NCBI GenBank assembly: GCA_028706005.1
Contig: JAQWCI010000002.1
Coordinates: 1 to 48,763 of the forward strand
Length of the DNA: 48,763 bases
From: Lachnospiraceae bacterium
GTDB lineage: Bacteria > Bacillota > Clostridia > Lachnospirales > Lachnospiraceae
Direction: 5' to 3'
In this document: piece after piece, positions 26,672 through 35,442 of the stretch
Position numbering within the stretch: the stretch's first letter is position 1
Layout: every line of letters starts with the position of its first letter
Program-made: the position numbers and the translations under genes
The notes under the pieces: model-generated
Told to the model about the DNA's origin: nothing
Seen by the model: only the letters and a program-made list of their open reading frames with translations
The model's database searches: none

Positions 26672-27052
26672 ATGTTATCAAATCTGGTCATAAATTATGA
26701 AGAAGCAGTTGCTATAGTTCTATTTGGCATCGGATTCACAACGCTCCTTTTCCAGCGCAATCTGGTGCGCAAGCTGATAGGCATGAATATCATGGACACC
26801 GGGACATTCCTTTTTCTTGCATCCATGGGATTCATAAACGGACGCAAGGCTCCGATAGTAGTAAATGGGGTGCAGGATACTGCGGCTTATATCAACCCTA
26901 TTCCGGCAAGTCTTGTTCTTACAGGTATTGTGGTCTCTGTTTCCGTCACAGCAATTATGCTGTCGCTGACAGTCCGCCTGTATCACAGGTATCACACATT
27001 GCAACTTGATGATATTTATGTTTTGTCAAAGCATCAGACGGAAGACCGCTAG
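26672..27052 (+). CDS. mrpC: Mrp/Mbh-type antiporter subunit C
   Basis: 126 aa, three helices, NuoK-like MnhC/MrpC (MbhG) family. Segments: GIGFTTLLFQRNLVRKLIGMNIMDTGTFLFL and PIPASLVLTGIVVSVSVTAIMLSLTVRLYHRY, where Pro-Ala-LVLTGIVV is the family hallmark. Start at 26672 with GGAGG 6 nt upstream. The subunit sits between the small-subunit cluster and the first antiporter-like subunit in known structures. Confidence 0.93.
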   Translation: MLSNLVINYEEAVAIVLFGIGFTTLLFQRNLVRKLIGMNIMDTGTFLFLASMGFINGRKAPIVVNGVQDTAAYINPIPASLVLTGIVVSVSVTAIMLSLTVRLYHRYHTLQLDDIYVLSKHQTEDR

Positions 27053-27055
27053 CAA

Positions 27056-27109
27056 AGCCAACCTGAGGAACAGGTTGGCTTGAAAGCTTTGGACTTAGTC
27101 CAAAGCTTT
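27056..27109 (+). repeat. Two tandem stem-loops between mrpC and mrpD
   Basis: AGCCAACCTG/CAGGTTGGCT (27056-27080, 10 bp, loop AGGAA) and AAAGCTTTGGA/TCCAAAGCTTT (27083-27109, 11 bp, loop CTTAG). Both perfect, both without U-tracts, placed as in the other gap at 25568-25652. Confidence 0.8.
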
Positions 27110-27149
27110 AAGACAGATGATATGCCGTTTGTTTTGGAGGCACACGAAA

Positions 27150-28646
27150 GTGACTAACAGTTTTATTACAAATTTTCCGCTCTTCACAATAGTACTGAGC
27201 CTTTTCTCAGGGCCTCTGTGCTATATGCTGAAGAGACGTATGGCCAGGTATTGGACTATAGGCCTTGAGTGCGGACTGATAGCTATGGTGTCAGCGGTGC
27301 TCTGGTATACGATGACGACTGGAAGCTCATTTACTTATGTAATGGGCGAGTTTCCGGCGCCCTGGGGCAATGAGATCCGCGCCGGAGTTCTTGAGGCTCT
27401 GATCGCTCTTGTTTTCCTGCTCGTAATGCTGTCATCAGTCATAGGCGGCAGCAAATATATCGATATAGATATAGATGAGAGCAAGATCAACCTCTACTAC
27501 ACGCTTATAAATCTTATGACAGCAGCCCTGATGGCGATGGTCTGGACGAACGATATCTTCACAGGATATGTTTTTCTTGAGATCCTGACACTGACGAGCT
27601 GCGGAATCCTGATAGTCCGTGAGATAGGAAGAACAACGCTGGCCGCGGTGCGATATATGATAATGAATCTGCTCGGCTCTGGGCTTTTCCTTCTGGGCGT
27701 CGTCCTGCTCTACGATGTGACAGGCAATCTTCTTATGGTTCCAATGCAGGAGGAAATTGCAAAACTCATCACGAACAGTCAGAACATGATGGCCATCACC
27801 ATGGGACTTGGGATCCTGACAATCGGACTCTGCATCAAGAGCGGGCTCTTCCCGTTCCATTACTGGATGCCTGATACATACGGCTGGGCCACTCCGACAT
27901 CAGGAGCTGTCCTGTCATCTCTTGTTTCAAAATGCTACATTTTCCTGCTGTTCAAGATTTACTACCGCGTGATAGGGATAGAGGTCTTTGAGCAGCTGCC
28001 GATAAGGAACATTCTGCTGGTGCTGGGCCTCATGGGCATGGTAGCGGGTTCTGTCTCGGCAATGAGGGCGAATAACATAAACAGGATGGTTGCCTTCTCA
28101 TCGGCGGCACAGATAGGTTACATATATATGGGAATAGGCATCGGCGGAAAGGTCGGCTACACAGCGGCTATGTTCCATGTCATGGCGCACGCCGTCACAA
28201 AGTCAACGTTGTTCCTGACAACTCCGCGCCTTTCAGATGTATCCGGAGGAAGTCTGTTGTTCAGGAACCTGCAGGGAAGCGGCATACGTGACAGAGCGGC
28301 CGGTGTTTATTTTTCAGTCGCCTCGCTGTCAATGATCGGCATTCCGATATTCGCAGGATTTTCGTCAAAACTTCTTTTCGCTGAGGCTGCAGTAGATTCG
28401 GGGAGCATGACAAAGATGGTGCTCGTGATGATAGCGCTTGCTCTCAGCTCGATGCTCAATGCGATTTACTTCATCCGTACCATGATAAGGATCTACCAGC
28501 CTGATACAACAGGAATCCGTGTCAGTGCGAAGCGTGTTTCTTATCAGATACCGATGATAATACTTACGGTCATGAACCTTGCACTTGGCCTGTTCTCATG
28601 GTACTTTGCGGGAATGATAGAGCAGGGACTTTCAATGTTCGGCTGA
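27150..28646 (+). CDS. mrpD: Mrp/Mbh-type antiporter subunit D (proton-conducting, ND5/ND4/ND2 fold)
   Basis: 498 aa, about 14 helices. Conserved TM5 glutamate in VFLEILTL (Glu144), TM8 lysine in CIKSGLFPFHYWMPD, and MNGIN-like loop around RANNINRMVAFSSAAQIGYIYMG. The TM7 lysine typical of the fold is Arg168 here (AAVRYMIMN). Start is GTG at 27150 with GGAGG 9 nt upstream; no good ATG is near. Position directly after mrpC and the YGWATPTSGAVLSSLVSKCY segment favour the MrpD/MbhH type. Confidence 0.9.
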   Translation: MTNSFITNFPLFTIVLSLFSGPLCYMLKRRMARYWTIGLECGLIAMVSAVLWYTMTTGSSFTYVMGEFPAPWGNEIRAGVLEALIALVFLLVMLSSVIGGSKYIDIDIDESKINLYYTLINLMTAALMAMVWTNDIFTGYVFLEILTLTSCGILIVREIGRTTLAAVRYMIMNLLGSGLFLLGVVLLYDVTGNLLMVPMQEEIAKLITNSQNMMAITMGLGILTIGLCIKSGLFPFHYWMPDTYGWATPTSGAVLSSLVSKCYIFLLFKIYYRVIGIEVFEQLPIRNILLVLGLMGMVAGSVSAMRANNINRMVAFSSAAQIGYIYMGIGIGGKVGYTAAMFHVMAHAVTKSTLFLTTPRLSDVSGGSLLFRNLQGSGIRDRAAGVYFSVASLSMIGIPIFAGFSSKLLFAEAAVDSGSMTKMVLVMIALALSSMLNAIYFIRTMIRIYQPDTTGIRVSAKRVSYQIPMIILTVMNLALGLFSWYFAGMIEQGLSMFG

Positions 28647-28674
28647 GCGTCAGATGGAATCGGAGTGAGAGAAA

Positions 28675-30117
28675 ATGCTTATACTTTGTTCTGTTTTATT
28701 CCCGATAATCGCGGGAGTCATAGCATCAAACGTCAAAACAAATACTCGCGCAAGGCATATTGCATATTCGCTGATCTGCGCGATCACGGACGTCCTTGTC
28801 ATCCTGGCGCTTTCCTCAAAGGGGAGCGTGACAGTGGTGAAGTTCTTTGAGAATGTGTCGTTCTCGTTTGCGGTCGATGACCTTGGCGTGTTCTTCCTGA
28901 TAGCGGTCATGCTTCTTTTTACCGCGGTGCTTTTCTACTCGTTTGAATACATGAAAATGGAGAAAAATGAAGAGCGTTTCTTCGGCTTCTATTTTGTGAC
29001 ATTCGGAGCGATGATCGCCATGTGCATGGCGGAGAATCCCGTCACTATGTATCTTTGTTTTGAACTGCTGACACTCCTTTCAGTTCCGCTTGTTCTGCAT
29101 GATGAGACAAAAGAGGCAGTGACAGCGGGCCTCAAGTACCTGTTCTATTCAATAGCGGGTGCTCTCATGGGGCTTCCGGCAGTATATCTTGTTTACAGAT
29201 TTGCCGGTGCAGCAGCTGATTTTACATACGGCGGATTTATCGATCCGTCAAAACTTGCAGGTCATGAGGGTGTTTTTCTTGCCTTTATCTTTATCGGCAT
29301 TCTTGGTTTCGGTACGAAAGCCGGACTTTATCCCATGCACGGATGGCTGCCGACAGCCCATCCCGCAGCACCTGCTCCGGCATCGGCACTCCTTTCGGGA
29401 ATAATTGCAAAGGCCGGTGTGTTCGCTGTGATAAGGCTTTTGTTCTACTCAGTCGGAACCGAAATCCTTCGGGGGACCTGGGTTCAGAACGCATTCATAA
29501 TCCTTGCAATGATAACGATCTTTATGGGTTCAATGACAGCTTTTCTCGAAAAGAACCTCAAGAGAAGGCTGGCGTATTCGACTATAAGCCAGATTTCATA
29601 TATTCTTCTCGGGATTGCTTTCCTTTCGGATGAAGGGCTGGAAGGCGGACTTATTCATGTTCTGTCGCACGCTTCGTCCAAGGCCTGCCTCTTCCTTTGC
29701 GCCGGAGTTTTTATTTACAAACTTGGAATAAGAAATGTAGAGGATCTTCGCGGTATAGGAAAGAGAATGCCGGTCACGCTCTGGTGCTTTACAATAGCAT
29801 CACTCTCGCTCATAGGAATTCCTCCGATGGGCGGCTTTATAAGCAAATGGGTAATCGGAAGCGCAGCTCTTGATTCCGGGATGGGCGCTTTATCAATACT
29901 AGCTCCGGTAGTTTTGATCGTTTCCGCTTTTATAACTGCGGGGTATCTGCTTCCGATCGTGATAGACGGATTCTTCCCGGGTAAAGATTATAAAGCCCCT
30001 GCAATTTCTGAGGAACCGTCAAAACTGATGACAATACCGATGATAGTTCTGTGTGCGGCATCAGTTATTATGGGCATCTGGGGCGTTAACATAGTGAACG
30101 CGATAATGAAATTCTGA
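28675..30117 (+). CDS. Second antiporter-like subunit (ND5/ND4/ND2 fold)
   Basis: 480 aa, about 14 helices. TM5 Glu in YLCFELLTLLSVPL, TM7 Lys154 (TAGLKYLFYS), TM8 Lys in FGTKAGLYPMHGWLPTAHP, so the whole half-channel set is present. The family is shared by MrpA, MrpD and complex I subunits NuoL/M/N; this copy is short and lacks a C-terminal extension. GGAGTGAGAG precedes the start. It follows mrpD by 28 nt and forms part of an extra trio of pump subunits not found in classical seven-gene Mrp operons. Confidence 0.88.
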   Translation: MLILCSVLFPIIAGVIASNVKTNTRARHIAYSLICAITDVLVILALSSKGSVTVVKFFENVSFSFAVDDLGVFFLIAVMLLFTAVLFYSFEYMKMEKNEERFFGFYFVTFGAMIAMCMAENPVTMYLCFELLTLLSVPLVLHDETKEAVTAGLKYLFYSIAGALMGLPAVYLVYRFAGAAADFTYGGFIDPSKLAGHEGVFLAFIFIGILGFGTKAGLYPMHGWLPTAHPAAPAPASALLSGIIAKAGVFAVIRLLFYSVGTEILRGTWVQNAFIILAMITIFMGSMTAFLEKNLKRRLAYSTISQISYILLGIAFLSDEGLEGGLIHVLSHASSKACLFLCAGVFIYKLGIRNVEDLRGIGKRMPVTLWCFTIASLSLIGIPPMGGFISKWVIGSAALDSGMGALSILAPVVLIVSAFITAGYLLPIVIDGFFPGKDYKAPAISEEPSKLMTIPMIVLCAASVIMGIWGVNIVNAIMKF

Positions 30118-30144
30118 TAAGTGTTCCTGAACGAGGCAACGCAT

Positions 30145-31668
30145 ATGTGGTTGCCATATGAGGCTATGATGAATTCATATTTTCTTTTACAACCTATGAC
30201 CGTGGCATTGATAGGGGGATTTCTGATGATATTCCTCCATTTTAAGAATGACAGGGTGCGCAATATTTATTCGGAAGTGATAGCTCTTGTCACAACGGTG
30301 CTCGTTTGGATAGCACTTATAAAGGCGGACGGGAGCGCTGTCACACTATATCGCTTCACATATGGATTTACGATATCATTTGGCGTAGACGGGCTTTCAA
30401 AATTATTTGCCGGAATGGTCTCATTAATGTGGCCATTCGCGCTGCTTTACGCATTCGAGTACATGAAAGACGATAAGCGCAAGAACGTGTTTTTCGCTTT
30501 CTATCTCATGACGTATGGCATCACGCTGGGCGTGTGTTTCTCTTCGAATATCACGACACTTTATGTTTTCTATGAGATGCTGTCACTTGTCACTATTCCG
30601 CTCGTATCACATTATGGCGATCATGAAAGCATGTATGCCGGCAGGAAATATGCGGCTTACACTATAGGCGGTGCATCGCTTGCTTTCTTCGCAGTCGTGA
30701 TTGCAACAGTATACGGAGGCGGTGGAAACTTTATATATGGCGGAAGCCTGGGAGCTGCAAGAGCTGCTTCAGGAAACACGATGAGCATGGGTATGCTGCA
30801 GATAGCATTCCTGTTCGGGTTCTTCGGTTTCGGCGCCAAAGCTGCTGTATTTCCGCTTCATGACTGGCTGCCGACAGCGTCTGTCGCTCCGACCCCTGTC
30901 ACAGCACTGCTACATGCGGTCGCTGTTGTAAACACAGGTGCTTTTGCTGTGATGAGGCTCACATGGTATCTGTACGGTGCTGATCTCATAAAAGGGTCAT
31001 GGGTACAGGCCGCATGTCTTATCGCTGCTGAGTTCTCACTTGTTTACGGAGCTGTCCAGGCACTGAGGGAGAGAAGATTTAAGAGAAGGCTCGCTTTCTC
31101 TACGATGAGCAACCTTTCATATATGCTGTTCGGAATCATGCTTCTTACTCCAATGGGGTATCTCGGAGGGCTGTCCCACATGCTGTTCCACGGTGTGATC
31201 AAGATGAGCCTGTTCCTCTGCGCCGGTGCTTTTATGCGCCAGACAGGCAAGAACTATGTATTTGAGATAAACGGAGTCGGCAGGAAAATGCCTGTGACTT
31301 TCATATGTTACACGCTTGGCGCGTTGTCACTTACCGGCATCCCGCTTTTCTGTGGATTCATTTCAAAGTGGACACTTATATCAGCAGGTGCGGATGAAGG
31401 CTCTGCGCTGGGCATTATCGGTGTTGTGGCACTCATTGTTTCAGCGTTCCTCTGCGCAATGTATACGCTCACAGTAAGTGTGAGAGCGTTCTTCCCAATG
31501 AAGGGAAAGGATTTTTATGCTGACGGAACCGAAGGCAGCGCAGTAAAGGAAGCGGGCTGGCAGATGCTCGTGCCTGTTGTGGTATTTACGATCGCAAATG
31601 TTTTGTTCGGGGTCTTCTCCGAACCGATAATGAGCTTTCTCACAAAGATTGCGGAAGGTGTGATCTGA
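30145..31668 (+). CDS. Third antiporter-like subunit (ND5/ND4/ND2 fold)
   Basis: 507 aa, about 14 helices. TM5 Glu in VFYEMLSLVTIPLV, TM7 Lys168 (YAGRKYAAYT), TM8 Lys in FGAKAAVFPLHDWLPTASVAPTPVTALLHA; the last stretch is closer to NuoL/NuoM-type subunits than that of its neighbours. Start at 30145 preferred because GAGG lies 8 nt upstream; a GTG at 30121 and ATGs at 30166/30169 are alternatives. Its stop shares one base with the next ATG, so translation is coupled. Confidence 0.85.
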   Translation: MWLPYEAMMNSYFLLQPMTVALIGGFLMIFLHFKNDRVRNIYSEVIALVTTVLVWIALIKADGSAVTLYRFTYGFTISFGVDGLSKLFAGMVSLMWPFALLYAFEYMKDDKRKNVFFAFYLMTYGITLGVCFSSNITTLYVFYEMLSLVTIPLVSHYGDHESMYAGRKYAAYTIGGASLAFFAVVIATVYGGGGNFIYGGSLGAARAASGNTMSMGMLQIAFLFGFFGFGAKAAVFPLHDWLPTASVAPTPVTALLHAVAVVNTGAFAVMRLTWYLYGADLIKGSWVQAACLIAAEFSLVYGAVQALRERRFKRRLAFSTMSNLSYMLFGIMLLTPMGYLGGLSHMLFHGVIKMSLFLCAGAFMRQTGKNYVFEINGVGRKMPVTFICYTLGALSLTGIPLFCGFISKWTLISAGADEGSALGIIGVVALIVSAFLCAMYTLTVSVRAFFPMKGKDFYADGTEGSAVKEAGWQMLVPVVVFTIANVLFGVFSEPIMSFLTKIAEGVI

Positions 31669-33539
31669 TGAGTATTCAGGGAATTTTTGTGGATGGTCTT
31701 ACGTTTCAGGTCGATGGGTTCAGGATTACATACGCGTTGATCACAGCGCTTATGTGGCTGTTCACGTCGCTGTTCTCAATAGAATATTTCAGGAACGAAC
31801 GTCACAACATGAGGCGCTATTGGGTATTCACGGCAATCACGTTCATTGCAACGGAGGGCGTGATGCTTTCCGGTGACCTCATGACGACATTTATCTTCTT
31901 TGAAATACTGTCGTTTACGTCGTTTGTGTGGGTCATTCAGGAAGAAACGACTGAGGCGATCCGCGCGGGATATACATATATCTTTATTGCGATCTTTGGC
32001 GGTCTTCTCCTTCTGATGGGGCTGCTTCTTCTCTATAATGCTGCAGGAACACTTTCATTCGCCGGACTTTCTGAGATATTCAGCGGCAAGTCAGAAGCGG
32101 TGTCAGGTCAGGTATATGCTGCAGGAATTCTGATACTCTTCGGGTTCGGTGCAAAGGCGGGTATGTTCCCGCTGCATGTGTGGCTTCCAAAGGCACATCC
32201 CGTGGCTCCTTCTCCTGCGTCGGCTCTGCTGTCAGGCGTTCTTACCAAGGTCGGTATTTATGGAATACTTATGACTTCACTCGAGGTCTTATCAGCTAAT
32301 CCGTCATACGGAGCGGTGATCCTTGTTCTTGGAACAATCACGATGGTACTTGGAGCTGTTCTTGCACTGTTTTCAGTGAATATCAAACGCACACTCGCCT
32401 GTTCCTCAATGTCGCAGATAGGATTTATTCTCGTAGGCATAGGCATGTATCATCTCCTTGTCGCGGCAGGAAACGGAGAGGGTGCTGCAACTGTACTTTC
32501 AGGGACTGTGCTGCACATGGTAAACCATTCGATGATAAAGCTCTGCCTGTTCATGGCATCAGGCGTTGTCCTTATGAAGGCAGGAACCGTGGACCTCAAC
32601 AGGGCACGGGGCTTCGGCCGCAGTAAAAATGCACTCAAGGTCGCGTTCGCTCTGGGTGCGCTCGGCATTTCAGGCGTGCCGGGATTCAACGGATATTTCA
32701 GCAAAACATTGCTCCATGAGGGCATTGTGACATATATAAATGCAGTAAATGCAAACGGGGCTTTGACAGGTGCGGATGGATCCGCGCTGGGCGGGCTGAC
32801 AGGAATCATCGTTGGTGCTGCTAATCTTCATGTGATAGAGTGGCTGTTCCTGATTTCGGGCGGACTCACTTTGGCGTACATGCTGAAACTGTTCATTGCG
32901 ATCTTTGTCGAGAAGAACAGCGATGCAGCTCTTCAGAAACAGTATGACAGCGACAGAAAAGGGATGAACGCTCTCAGCGCTTTCGTGATAGTCGGTTCAT
33001 CACTGTTTATGTTCATTCTTGGAATAAGATCCGTGGCAGAAAACCTGGCTGATTATATGATCAGGTCATTCAGCTCTGACGCGACATCGGTCTTCACGTT
33101 CGCACCATTTACATGGAGAAGCCTGCAGGGTGGGCTGATCTCACTTGCAATCGGCATACTGATATATGTGTTCATAGTGAGAAAAGTGTTTATAAAGAAT
33201 GGGCAATATGTGAATCTGTGGCCGTCAAAACTCGACCTGGAGGAAGCAGTATATCGTCCGCTTCTTACAGGAGTGCTGCCGCTTGTCCTTGGCACGGTCG
33301 CCAGAGTCATAGCATGCAGTCTCGACTATCTGATAGCCTTTGCAAGAGGCACAGTGCTGAGCGAGAGAAGACCGAGAACCGCTGAGGCAAGAAAGCGTTC
33401 TGAGAGAATTATGACTCTGCGTGAAGGAACAAATAATGTTGTAAGCAGGGTCGCGGAAAACTACACGTTCGCGATGATGATGGCATGCATAGGAATACTG
33501 GTGGTCCTGGGAACACTTGTTTTGATATTGGCACTGTAG
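31668..33539 (+). CDS. Fourth antiporter-like subunit with C-terminal extension
   Basis: 623 aa. Core of about 13-14 helices with TM5 Glu (FIFFEILSF) and TM8 Lys (FGAKAGMFPLHVWLPKAHP), but the TM7 Lys position is Thr103 (AGYTYIFIAI). After about residue 480 a helical extension (VFIVRKVFIKNGQYVNLWPSK, then DLEEAVYRPLLTG) and a final membrane helix follow, reminiscent of the lateral-helix tail of NuoL-type end subunits. It starts inside the previous stop codon and is the last gene of the operon; a terminator follows at 33578. Confidence 0.85.
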   Translation: MSIQGIFVDGLTFQVDGFRITYALITALMWLFTSLFSIEYFRNERHNMRRYWVFTAITFIATEGVMLSGDLMTTFIFFEILSFTSFVWVIQEETTEAIRAGYTYIFIAIFGGLLLLMGLLLLYNAAGTLSFAGLSEIFSGKSEAVSGQVYAAGILILFGFGAKAGMFPLHVWLPKAHPVAPSPASALLSGVLTKVGIYGILMTSLEVLSANPSYGAVILVLGTITMVLGAVLALFSVNIKRTLACSSMSQIGFILVGIGMYHLLVAAGNGEGAATVLSGTVLHMVNHSMIKLCLFMASGVVLMKAGTVDLNRARGFGRSKNALKVAFALGALGISGVPGFNGYFSKTLLHEGIVTYINAVNANGALTGADGSALGGLTGIIVGAANLHVIEWLFLISGGLTLAYMLKLFIAIFVEKNSDAALQKQYDSDRKGMNALSAFVIVGSSLFMFILGIRSVAENLADYMIRSFSSDATSVFTFAPFTWRSLQGGLISLAIGILIYVFIVRKVFIKNGQYVNLWPSKLDLEEAVYRPLLTGVLPLVLGTVARVIACSLDYLIAFARGTVLSERRPRTAEARKRSERIMTLREGTNNVVSRVAENYTFAMMMACIGILVVLGTLVLILAL

Positions 33540-33577
33540 GTGTTGGTAGTTGTATATTTAGGATGATATACAGGAGC

Positions 33578-33614
33578 CCTGAATGATCACGTATGATTGT
33601 TCAGGACTTTTTTT
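33578..33614 (+). terminator. Terminator of the Mrp/Mbh-type operon
   Basis: CCTGAATGATCA/TGATTGTTCAGG (33578-33605, 12 bp with two G-U pairs, loop CGTA), followed by AC and TTTTTTT. Confidence 0.9.
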
Positions 33615-33672
33615 AAAACTATTCGTATAAATATATAAAAAAATTCTTTCATATAAAGGATTGGTGGCAAAA

Positions 33673-35442
33673 ATGAAAAAATCTGTTACGTCCAGAAATA
33701 TCATACTTGAAGAAATGTTCAGAAAAGTCCTTCCGCAACAGATGCTGGCCGGACTTGTATTCACGCTCAACTCGCTGATAGATTCTCTTGTGACGAGCAG
33801 ATTTCTCGGATCAGATGCAATGGCGGCGCTTGGGTTCTATTCTCCGATTTCGAATATCCTGTACTTGTGTTATGTGTTTATAACAGGAACGCAGATATTG
33901 TGCGGCAACAGTATAGGAAGAGGAAAAGCGAAGGAAACCGTATCAATATTTTCCACATGCGCTCTTATTCTTACAGTGTTTGCTGTTATCAGCAGTGCAG
34001 TTCTTTTTATACTGCCATCTTAGATAGCATCCACGCTGGGCGCGAGCGGGAACTGCCATACAATGCTTACTGCATATATGCACAATGTGTCATTCGGAGT
34101 GATCGGAATGATGCTGTACGCACTGTTCATTTCTTTTCTGCAGATGAATGGGCGGGATGATGTCCTCAAGATCAGCCTTGCAGTAATGATCATATCAAAC
34201 CTTGCACTGGATCTCTTTTTTGTGGAGGTCATGAAGAGTGGAATGGGTGGTCTGGGCCTGGCTACTTCAATCAGCAACATCCTTGCAATGGTCACAGCTC
34301 TTTTCGGAGTCCTCAATTCGGAGAAACACAAACCTGTTGTTTACCTGCATGCCGGCAATTATGACTTTGCCTGTCTGCCTGAAATGGCAAAACTGGGATC
34401 AACTCAGGTCGCCTTTAACCTTGCAATAGCTTTCCGCTCTTTTGCGCTCAATATACTTCTGATGAAATCAGGAGGTACAGATGCGGTAGCTGTCATGACA
34501 GTGCTGAATATGGTAAGTTGTTTTATCGGTATGATACCGACCGGAATCGCCGGAACGGTGCTTATGCTCGGCAGTATTTTTAATGGCGAGAAGAACCGCA
34601 GGGCAATAGAGGAACTGTATGTATATGCAATGAAAATTGCGATGATAATGTCGGCCGTCGCGATTTTGCTCACCATAATATTTGCACCGCAGCTGGCTGC
34701 AGTATTCTATTCGAGCGGTACACTGACATGGTCATTGACTATTCCCATGCTAAGGATATTCATATGGTTTGTTGTTTTCTCATCGGTAAACAGCATTATT
34801 CAGAAGATACATCAGAGCCAGGGAGAGGTGCTGCTGAGCAATGTTTTGTCAATCACAGAGAATCTTATTATTGTCGCCGGAGCTTTTGTGCTGTCAGCTG
34901 CGATGGGAACTAATGGAGTGTGGCTTGCTTATCCTGTGGGAAACATAATTAATCTCGGCATTATGTTCCTGATGATATGGATTGGGATAAAGAGAAGACC
35001 AGGGACAATAGCTGATCTGATATCTGTCGGCTCCAGGAACGAAGTGCCTGCGGAAAATACTTATACAAGAGAGATCCCTTCCATGGAGGATGTAGTAAAA
35101 ACATCCGAGGAAATAATGCAGTTTTGCAGAGAAAGAGGTCTGGGACAGGAAACATGTTATATGTCAGCATTGAGTGTTGAAGAAATGGCAGGTAATATTA
35201 TCCGCTATGGTTTCGTTAACAAGCGCAAGCACTCAATAAACGTATATATGATAGTAGATAATGGTGCGCTGACATTGAGGGTAAGAGATGACTGTATGAT
35301 GTTTGACCCTGTTCAGTACATGGAACAGTTCAACCAGACTGATAAGACCAGGAACATGGGCATAAAACTTGTCGCTGATACAGCAAAGGAAATGAAGTAC
35401 CAGCGACTGATAGGATTCAATTACCTGACAATATCATTTTAG
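33673..35442 (+). pseudogene. MATE efflux transporter fused to GHKL ATPase domain, interrupted by an in-frame TAG
   Basis: One reading frame of 590 codons with a single TAG at 34021-34023 (codon 117). Before it: the MATE N-terminus FTLNSLIDSLVTSRFLG. After it: the rest of the MATE fold (LDLFFVEVMKSGMGGLGLATS, MIPTGIAGTVLMLGSIFNGEKN). From about 35080 an HATPase_c_2/anti-sigma-like domain follows, with ALSVEEMAGNIIRYGF and VRDDCMMF. A CAG to TAG change would explain the break. TAG is an ordinary stop elsewhere in this window, so recoding is unlikely; an ATG at 34063 or later could still yield a shorter protein. Start at 33673 has GGTGG 5 nt upstream. Confidence 0.8.

Noticed and set aside
24077-33539. 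Membrane-bound hydrogenase or formate hydrogenlyase
   Set aside because: No large or small hydrogenase subunit, no CxxC nickel motifs and no ferredoxin-like subunit occur in or beside the operon.
34021-34023. Pyrrolysine or programmed amber read-through in the MATE-ATPase gene
   Set aside because: TAG ends several intact genes here, no stop-proximal hairpin typical of read-through was seen, and no pylTSBCD genes are present in the window.
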